64,000 bases of DNA from Bacteroidales bacterium. Lineage in GTDB: Bacteria; Bacteroidota; Bacteroidia; Bacteroidales; UBA932. This document shows, piece by piece, positions 58,217 through 64,000 of this stretch. The stretch is from NCBI GenBank assembly GCA_017438975.1, contig JAFRUH010000031.1, forward strand, positions 45,326 to 109,325. The letters run 5' to 3'. Positions within the stretch are counted from its first letter, which is position 1, and every line of letters starts with the position of its first letter. Made by a program: the position numbers and the translations under genes. Under the pieces are notes generated by a model. The model made no database searches and was not told the origin of the DNA. It saw nothing but the letters and a program-made list of their open reading frames with translations.

Positions 58217-58948
58217 TCAGTGTTTGCGGCGGAATTTCCGGAAACGGAGCTTGATGACTCCCCAGAAGGCCTCGCCGAAGATCCCTCCGCTCATCTTTGA
58301 GGTCCCCAGCTGCCGGTTGATGAAAATGATAGGAACTTCCTTGATCTTGAATCCGAGCTTGTAGGTCGTGTATTTCATCTCGATCTGGAAACCGTAACCC
58401 TTCATCCGGACGTCATCGAGGTCGATCGCTTCCAGGACCCGGCGGGAGTAGCACTTGAATCCCGCCGTCGTGTCATAGACCTTCATTCCCAGCACCAGCC
58501 GGACGTAGACAGAAGCGTAATAGGACATCACGATCCTTCCGATCGGCCAGTCCACGACGCTCACCCCGTGGCAATACCGGGACCCGATCGCCAGGTCGGC
58601 TCCTTCTTCGGCGCAGGCGTGGTACAAACGGATCAGGTCGTCCGGATTGTGTGAAAAGTCCGCATCCATTTCGAACACGTAATCGTAGCCGTTTTCGAGC
58701 GACCACTTGAACCCGGTCAGGTATGCGGTCCCGAGTCCCTGTTTCCCGGCTCTCTCGATCAGGAAAAGACGTTCGGGAAACTCCTCCTGCAAACGTTTGA
58801 CAACCCCGGCGGTCCCGTCCGGGGAACCGTCGTCGATGATCAGCACATGGAAGTTTCCTTCCAGGGAAAAGACTTTCCGGATGATGGCCTCGATGTTCTC
58901 TATCTCGTTGTAAGTCGGTATGATGACGATCTTCCTGTCCATGCTCAT
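58217..58948 (-). CDS. Polyprenol monophosphomannose synthase-like GT2 glycosyltransferase
   Basis: 243 aa from the ATG at 58948, which overlaps the tricorn-like stop (ATGA); the ATG at 58942 is an alternative, and the longer upstream frame is inside the protease. GT-A motifs: PTYNEIENI, LIIDDGSPDGTA, FEMDADFSHNPDDL (DxD), GSRYCHGVSVVDWPIGR and the C-terminal KEVPIIFINRQLGTSKMSG. It resembles dolichyl/polyprenyl-phosphate mannosyltransferases (Dpm1-like) without membrane anchors. It would charge a lipid carrier with a hexose. Confidence 0.88.
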   Translation of the reverse strand: MSMDRKIVIIPTYNEIENIEAIIRKVFSLEGNFHVLIIDDGSPDGTAGVVKRLQEEFPERLFLIERAGKQGLGTAYLTGFKWSLENGYDYVFEMDADFSHNPDDLIRLYHACAEEGADLAIGSRYCHGVSVVDWPIGRIVMSYYASVYVRLVLGMKVYDTTAGFKCYSRRVLEAIDLDDVRMKGYGFQIEMKYTTYKLGFKIKEVPIIFINRQLGTSKMSGGIFGEAFWGVIKLRFRKFRRKH

Positions 58949-61900
58949 TTCTTTTCGATTTCTTTTAACATTTCCGCCACGGCGGTTTCCAGCTGCTTGT
59001 CCCGTCCTTCGAGGACCGAGGCCGGGTCGTTGTAGACCAGGATATCCGGTTCGACCTGGTGGTTCTCGATGTACCGGCCGTCCTTGGTGCCCCAGTTCCC
59101 GACCTGGGGGATTCCGAAGACGATGCTTCCGTTGACCTGGGACTCCCACCAGACTGCAGTCATCGTGCCGGGGACGGGGGCGCCGATCAGTTTTCCGATT
59201 CCGAGAGACCGGTAGGCATACGGGAACCCGCAGGCGTCGGAATAGTTGTCCTCGCCGATCAGCACGCACGACGGCTTCGTCCATTTGTTGAAAGGCTCAT
59301 GGCCGATGTACTGTCCACGGGGCGTGAAAAGGCAGTATTCCTTTCCGCCGAGGAAGGTGACGAGGTCGTCATGGAGCCAGCCGCCGCCGTTGTGGCGGGT
59401 ATCGACGATCAGTGCGTCGCATCCACGGTATTTTCCGAGCGCCTTGGAATAAAGCTCCCGGAAACTGGGGGAGTCCATGCTCTTGATATGGACATATCCG
59501 ACGCGGCCCCCGGACAGTTCCCGGACCATCTCCTCGCGATGGCGGACCCAGCGGCGGTAAAGCAGATTGGCATCGGAGGAGGAAGGCTTGACAATCAGGT
59601 CCGTCTTTTTCCCTTTCTTCTTGACGGTGAGGAGGACCTGCTTGCCCGCCTTGTCGGTGAGGAGTTTGGTCCAGTCGGCGCCGTCCTTGAGTTCTTTCCC
59701 GTCGATGGAAAGGATTAGGTCGCCTGCGGCGATTTCCGGATCGGCATTGTTCAGGGTCCCTCCCGGGAGCACTTCCCGGATCCTGAGCCCTTCACCGGCG
59801 TAGGTGTCGTCATAGATGACCCCGAGATAGCCGAGGCTCTTACCGCCGTTCCTGCGGAATCTTCCTCCGGTGTGGGATCCGTTGAGTTCCCCGAGCATTT
59901 CGGAGAGAAGATCCTGGAAATCAAAGTAGTTGTTGATGTAGGGAAGGAACCGGCGGTAATTCTCATGGTAATAGTCCCAGTCGACGCCGTGCAGGTCCTC
60001 GACATAGAATTTCTCCTTCACCTGCTTCCAGGCGTGCTCGAAGATATACTCCCGTTCCGGACCCGGCTTGAATTCGAATTCTCCGGAGAAGGTGACCGTC
60101 TTCGTCGCTCCGCCGGCGATTGCCATCCGGGTGATCGCTTCGGCGGAAGAGAAGTAGATGTACTTTCCGTCGGAGGAAGGCAGGATCTTTCCCATGACGC
60201 CTTTACGGACGATCTTGACACCTCCTTCCTGAAGGTCGGCGACGCACAGGTCATAACCCTTTTCAAGTCGCTGGGTGAAGTACAGCTGCTTCCCGTCGGG
60301 CGTCAGGTAATGGTCTCCGATCATGTTGGAATGCGGGGTCAGCCGGGTAATCCGGTCATCCCTGTTCTCCAGATCGAGGACCAGCTTCTCGACCTTCTTT
60401 TCCGTTTTGGTGCTGTCCTTGGGCTCTTTCTTTTCTTTTTTGTCTTCTCCGGAAAGCATCTTGGCAATCTCTTCCTGTTCTTTGCTGCGGCCGAATTCTG
60501 AATACGCCTTTCCGTCGAAGAACATGATGTAGATATCTCCTTCGGCCCCCCAGCTTCCGTGGCTGCGGTATCCGTTCTTGTCGGACTCCCAGGTCATGGC
60601 TTTTCCGCCGAGCGCCCACTTGAAGTTTCCGTCGGAATAGCCGCTCCGGGTCAGGTTCGTAATCTTCCCGGTCTCGATCTCCACGAGGGCGACGTCCTCA
60701 TTGTTCCACCCGCCGTTTTCCTGCCAGTTGCAGAGGATATAGCGGCTGTCCGGACTCCATTTGAAGGACTGGTCCCCGTCGGAATAGGAATAGTTGATTC
60801 CCTTGAAGAGGGATTTCTCAGTGTCTTTCTTCAGGTCCCTGACGACCAGTTCGGTCCGGTCCCGGTAGTACGCGATCCATTTCCCGTCCGGGGAGACTTC
60901 CGGCTGGAAACAGGTCTCGCCGGGCGCGCTGACCCTTTCTTCTTTCAAAGAGGCGGCATAGATGAAATACTTCTCTTTCTTGTCGGCGAGAGAGGTCTTG
61001 TAGATGCTCCAGCAGCCTTCCCGCTCGGCTGCATAGAAGATTTCGCGGCCGTCTTTGGAGAAGCAGACCGAGCGCTCCTGCTCCGGGGTATTGGTGATCC
61101 GTCGCGTCGTGTTGTAGTCGACGGACGTGACGAAGATGTCCCCCCGGACCGCGAGTGCGATTTCCTTCCCGTTCGGGGATACGGCGATGCTCGATGCTCC
61201 GCCGCGGAGACTCAGGTTGTACATCTCTTTCTGGTCGTCGTCCCGGTAGAGTGTGATCCCGACCTTCTCGGGCTTTCCGCCCTCGCGGAGCGTATAGAGG
61301 TCTCCATTGTAGGAGTAGCAGAGGACACCATTGTCGGAAACGGATAGGAAACGGACCGGATTCCGCGTCTCGAAAGTCAGTTGGACGGATTTTCCGGGGT
61401 CGGACAGGGAGCACCGGTAGACGTTGGAGGTCTTTCCGTCTTGCTCGCTCAGATAATAGAAACTATTCCCGTCGGCGGCGAAGACCGGGTTCCGGTCCTC
61501 GCCCTCATAGGTAGAGAGTTTGGTGAAAGTGCCTTTCGCGTCCAGCGTGAAAGCACCGGTCCCGGCCGGAACATATTTCCAGATATCCTTGGTGACGGCG
61601 GAGGTATGGTGTTTCCGGAGAGGGTCCTCGTAGCCTTTGTAGTCTTCATACAGGACGACGCCGTCCCGGTTGACGCTCAGGGCGGCCACGGTCATCGAAC
61701 TGACCAGCCTCGGAACGGACCCTTCCAGGTCGGTTTCATACAGTTGCGGAGTCCCTGGGAAGCCGTCGAAACCTTCGCTCATCAGGTTTTGGTTATAGGC
61801 TGTGAACAGGACTTTTCTGTCGGGAAGGACCGTCAGGGGAGTCTCATTTCCGGGGAAGGATGTGAGTTGTTTCGGGGTGCCGCCCTCCGGGGTCGTCATA

Positions 61901-62172
61901 TAGATATCCTTGGTGTCTTCCCGGTAGGATGAGAAGAGAATGTGTTTCCCGTCGCGGGTCCATACCGGTTCAGATTCGTAGGCGGCGTTCGTCGTGACCT
62001 GATGCGCCTGTCCTCCCCGGACCGGAACGGTATAGATGTCTCCCTTGTAACTGAATGCAATGGTGCTCCCGTCGGGAGAGATCGCATTTTTCCGGATCCA
62101 GGTGGGGTTTTCCTGGGCGGAGGCAAGGGCCGTCAGGGAAAAGGCGGCGATGAAGGCAAATACTTTATTCAT
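58945..62172 (-). CDS. Exported tricorn-like S41 protease
   Basis: 1075 aa with a signal peptide (NKVFAFIAAFSLTALASAQ). Beta-propeller repeats (AISPDGSTIAFSYKGDIYTVPVRGGQA, WTRDGKHILFSSYRED) run to about residue 670, then a PDZ-like domain near 770-850 and an S41 catalytic domain with VDTRHNGGGWLHDDL and Ser978 in EDNYSDACGF. This matches tricorn protease core organisation. It is exported and periplasmic. Translationally coupled to the GT2 glycosyltransferase at its stop. Confidence 0.9.
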   Translation of the reverse strand: MNKVFAFIAAFSLTALASAQENPTWIRKNAISPDGSTIAFSYKGDIYTVPVRGGQAHQVTTNAAYESEPVWTRDGKHILFSSYREDTKDIYMTTPEGGTPKQLTSFPGNETPLTVLPDRKVLFTAYNQNLMSEGFDGFPGTPQLYETDLEGSVPRLVSSMTVAALSVNRDGVVLYEDYKGYEDPLRKHHTSAVTKDIWKYVPAGTGAFTLDAKGTFTKLSTYEGEDRNPVFAADGNSFYYLSEQDGKTSNVYRCSLSDPGKSVQLTFETRNPVRFLSVSDNGVLCYSYNGDLYTLREGGKPEKVGITLYRDDDQKEMYNLSLRGGASSIAVSPNGKEIALAVRGDIFVTSVDYNTTRRITNTPEQERSVCFSKDGREIFYAAEREGCWSIYKTSLADKKEKYFIYAASLKEERVSAPGETCFQPEVSPDGKWIAYYRDRTELVVRDLKKDTEKSLFKGINYSYSDGDQSFKWSPDSRYILCNWQENGGWNNEDVALVEIETGKITNLTRSGYSDGNFKWALGGKAMTWESDKNGYRSHGSWGAEGDIYIMFFDGKAYSEFGRSKEQEEIAKMLSGEDKKEKKEPKDSTKTEKKVEKLVLDLENRDDRITRLTPHSNMIGDHYLTPDGKQLYFTQRLEKGYDLCVADLQEGGVKIVRKGVMGKILPSSDGKYIYFSSAEAITRMAIAGGATKTVTFSGEFEFKPGPEREYIFEHAWKQVKEKFYVEDLHGVDWDYYHENYRRFLPYINNYFDFQDLLSEMLGELNGSHTGGRFRRNGGKSLGYLGVIYDDTYAGEGLRIREVLPGGTLNNADPEIAAGDLILSIDGKELKDGADWTKLLTDKAGKQVLLTVKKKGKKTDLIVKPSSSDANLLYRRWVRHREEMVRELSGGRVGYVHIKSMDSPSFRELYSKALGKYRGCDALIVDTRHNGGGWLHDDLVTFLGGKEYCLFTPRGQYIGHEPFNKWTKPSCVLIGEDNYSDACGFPYAYRSLGIGKLIGAPVPGTMTAVWWESQVNGSIVFGIPQVGNWGTKDGRYIENHQVEPDILVYNDPASVLEGRDKQLETAVAEMLKEIEKK

Positions 62173-62216
62173 AATCTGTTTTTGGCGTTGAAAAGTTAAA
62201 TATAGTGTTTTTTTTA

Positions 62217-62224
62217 TAAATTTG
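62217..62224 (+). promoter_or_regulatory. -7 box TAAATTTG for the GT2 gene
   Basis: Exact TAnnTTTG, ending 20 bp before the ATG at 62245; an in-frame GTG at 62224 is rejected as the start because it overlaps this box. Confidence 0.55.
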
Positions 62225-62244
62225 TGGTCAAATTGTTTGAGAAT

Positions 62245-63654
62245 ATGAAAAGAATCGATTGCTTTATTCCGTTCCAGGATGACCGGCAGGTATCCGGGAC
62301 TCTTTCCAACCTTTCCCGGGAAACCGAAATCCGACAGATCGTCACCGTACCGGAATCATTGAAAAAGACGGAGACGCTCCGGCAGGTCGCTGCCAGGGCG
62401 GAAGCTGAATATACCTTGATCTATACGAAATTCACCGATCTGAATTTCGGTCTTTTCGCCCTGGAAAGGATGCTCGCCATCGCCGATGATACGGGAGCCG
62501 CCATGGTATACGCAGACCATTTCAACGAATCCGACGGCATCCGAAAGGAGGCCCCGGTCATCGACTATCAGCTCGGGTCGCTCCGGGATGATTTCGATTT
62601 CGGCTCAGTCCTCCTCTACCGGACCTCCGCCCTCAAGGAGGCCGTCGCACGGATGGATGTGGATTATGAATTCGCCGCCCTGTACGACCTTCGCTTGAAG
62701 GTTTCGCAGAAAGGCGTCCTCGAGCACATCAACGAGTATCTCTATTATGAAATCGAGACGGACAACCGCAAGTCCGGAGAGAAGCTTTTCGATTATGTCG
62801 ATCCGAAGAACCGGGGCGTCCAGATCGAGATGGAGAAGGTCGTGACCCGTCACCTGAAGGATATCGGCGGTTATCTCGAGCCTGTTTTCAAGCCGGTCCG
62901 GTTCTCCGACGAGCCTTTCGAGTATGAGGCGTCGGTCGTCATTCCTTGCAAGAACCGCGTCCAGACGATCGCCGACGCGATCCGCTCCGCCCTGAGCCAG
63001 AAGACCTCCTTCCCGTACAACGTCATTGTCGTGGACGACAATTCCGATGACGGAACGGTCGACGAGATCCTCAAGTTCAAGGACGATCCCCGGCTCATCT
63101 ATGTCGCCCAGGACAAGACCTACCACGCCATCGGCGGGAACTGGAACGTCGCCCTGCACCATCCCAAGTGCGGCCGCTTCGCCCTCCAGCTCGACTCCGA
63201 CGATATGTATTATGACGAGAATACCGTCCAGAAATTCGTGGACGCTTTCTATGCACAGAACTGCGCCATGGTCGTCGGAACGTACCAGATGACCGATTTC
63301 GACCTGAATCCGCTTCCTCCGTATGTCGTCGACCATAAGGAATGGACTCCGGAGAACGGTAGGAACAACGCCCTTCGCGTCAACGGTCTCGGCGCCCCCC
63401 GCGGTTTCTATGTGCCGCTCCTGAGGACGCTGAATTTCCCGACCACCAAATACGGCGAGGACTACGCCGTCGGTCTCCGCGTCAGCCGCGAATACCAGAT
63501 CGGCCGGATCTGGGATGTCATGTACAGCTGCCGCCGCTGGGCGAACAATTCAGACGCATCCCTCGACATCTTCAAGGTCAATTCGAACAATCTCTATAAG
63601 GACCGGATCCGTACCTGGGAACTCAAGGCCCGGATCGCGATGAACAAGCGCTGA
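62245..63654 (+). CDS. Two-part GT2 family glycosyltransferase
   Basis: 469 aa. An N-terminal half with a degenerate GT2-like look (FIPFQDDRQVSGTLSNLSRE to YLYYEIETDNRKS) precedes a complete GT-A domain from about residue 230: VVIPCKNRVQTIADAI, VVDDNSDDGTVDEIL, LQLDSDDMYYDENT (DxD) and KYGEDYAVGLRVSR. Sugar and acceptor are unknown. It is the last protein-coding gene before the rRNA operon and has its own -7 box. Confidence 0.85.
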   Translation: MKRIDCFIPFQDDRQVSGTLSNLSRETEIRQIVTVPESLKKTETLRQVAARAEAEYTLIYTKFTDLNFGLFALERMLAIADDTGAAMVYADHFNESDGIRKEAPVIDYQLGSLRDDFDFGSVLLYRTSALKEAVARMDVDYEFAALYDLRLKVSQKGVLEHINEYLYYEIETDNRKSGEKLFDYVDPKNRGVQIEMEKVVTRHLKDIGGYLEPVFKPVRFSDEPFEYEASVVIPCKNRVQTIADAIRSALSQKTSFPYNVIVVDDNSDDGTVDEILKFKDDPRLIYVAQDKTYHAIGGNWNVALHHPKCGRFALQLDSDDMYYDENTVQKFVDAFYAQNCAMVVGTYQMTDFDLNPLPPYVVDHKEWTPENGRNNALRVNGLGAPRGFYVPLLRTLNFPTTKYGEDYAVGLRVSREYQIGRIWDVMYSCRRWANNSDASLDIFKVNSNNLYKDRIRTWELKARIAMNKR

Positions 63655-63736
63655 AATTTCTTTTTGAAATAATCCGCTGAGTATCATTCAGTTGTGATTT
63701 TTCGTCCGATTTTTTTTAAAAAAAGTCGAGAAAAAG

Positions 63737-63767
63737 TTTGGAGAAAGGAAAAAAAGGTGTACCTTTG
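63737..63767 (+). promoter_or_regulatory. rRNA operon promoter TTTG-N19-TACCTTTG
   Basis: -33 TTTG (63737-63740) and -7 TACCTTTG (63760-63767) with a 19-bp spacer, preceded by a run of A/T that looks like an UP element (63703-63735). It is about 200 bp upstream of the 16S start. Confidence 0.85.
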
Positions 63768-63768
63768 C

Positions 63769-63797
63769 AATCCCGTTCGGAAACGACGGGATTTTTT
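63769..63797 (+). other. Terminator-like hairpin at the 5' end of the rRNA leader
   Basis: AATCCCGTTCG (63769-63779), GAAA tetraloop, CGACGGGATT (63784-63793) with one bulged T, followed by TTTT. It begins 1 base after the -7 box, so it overlaps the expected transcript start. Confidence 0.55.
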
Positions 63798-63964
63798 ACG
63801 CCCTTGGGGATTGTAAAGAATAAGTAAAGATCATTGAAAAGACTGAAAGGAAAGTACAAGCAAGTACCGAGAGATTGTAACAACAATTTCAAAACGATAA
63901 ACGAGCGTCGATTCTTTTAGGAATAAAAGAGTAGTGTCGGATCAAGCTAAGTAGAATATAATAT
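63798..63964 (+). other. Pre-16S rRNA leader
   Basis: Transcribed spacer between the promoter and 16S. It contains two small stem-loops: ATTGT-aaca-ACAAT near 63874-63887 and CTTTTA-ggaa-TAAAAG near 63915-63930. No open reading frame. A boxA-like element was not confidently identified. Confidence 0.6.
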
Positions 63965-64000
63965 ACAATGAACAGTTTGATCCTGGCTCAGGATGAACGC
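63965..64000 (+). rRNA. rrs: 16S ribosomal RNA, 5' end only
   Basis: The sequence CAGTTTGATCCTGGCTCAGG with the following ATGAACGC is the conserved 16S 5' end; the gene continues beyond the window. The base at E. coli position 9 is C (63973) where G is usual. 5' boundary set by alignment by eye to E. coli numbering. Confidence 0.95.

Overview
This is a GC-rich 64 kb chromosomal window from a member of the Bacteroidota, most likely order Bacteroidales. The evidence is the TAnnTTTG (-7) and TTTG (-33) promoter boxes ahead of many genes, a short primary sigma factor without region 1.1, lipoproteins with SusC/D-era Bacteroidota families (DUF4249, CBM9-like, THUMP-like methyltransferase, NamZ), a type-B L31 protein and the start of a Bacteroidales-like 16S rRNA at the right end. 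Family or genus cannot be fixed from the sequence alone.

Layout. 1-4526: end of an HGSNAT-like membrane acyltransferase, a Tat-like exported metallo-beta-lactamase-fold protein and a large lipoprotein fusing an FAD oxidoreductase to a formylglycine-generating-enzyme-like domain. 4495-10388: alanine/sodium symporter and phosphoglucomutase, a THUMP-like methyltransferase interrupted in frame by a palindromic element, endonuclease III and an FtsE-like ATPase. 10457-24664: a long plus-strand housekeeping run: TPR protein, outer-membrane barrel protein, gyrB, an alpha-oxoamine synthase plus a short-chain reductase (sphingoid or sulfonolipid base synthesis), a PgpH-type HD phosphodiesterase, and tig-clpP-clpX. 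24665-25053: a non-coding stretch with a poly-C tract, a diverged direct repeat and a second palindromic element. 25054-34262: DPP-IV-like peptidase with a small membrane protein, two exported carbohydrate esterases, rpmE2, a secreted GH2 beta-galactosidase and a NamZ-like protein.

34267-47761: glmM, a small DUF486 membrane protein, an OB-fold/TonB protein, UvrD-type helicase, a TonB-dependent receptor with its DUF4249 lipoprotein, a conserved hypothetical with a lipoprotein nitroreductase, a CBM9-like protein, an orphan periplasmic binding lipoprotein, a DEDDh exonuclease and dnaN. 47910-58196: DegQ/HtrA protease, rpoD, argS, a YgiQ radical-SAM protein, a small conserved protein, a ClC channel with CBS domains and tex. 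58217-63654: a tricorn-like exported protease coupled to a polyprenyl-phosphate mannosyltransferase, then a GT2 glycosyltransferase. 63737-64000: a strong rRNA promoter, leader and the first bases of 16S rRNA.

The window is dominated by core genes packed tightly, with several convergent pairs abutting or overlapping. The points most worth a second look are the palindromic element translated inside a methyltransferase and its apparent relative near clpX, the FAD/FGE fusion, the two-gene sphingolipid-type cassette, two promoter boxes placed so that transcripts would be leaderless, and an inverted repeat directly between the gyrB promoter and start codon. No phage, CRISPR, transposase, tRNA or defence locus was recognised.
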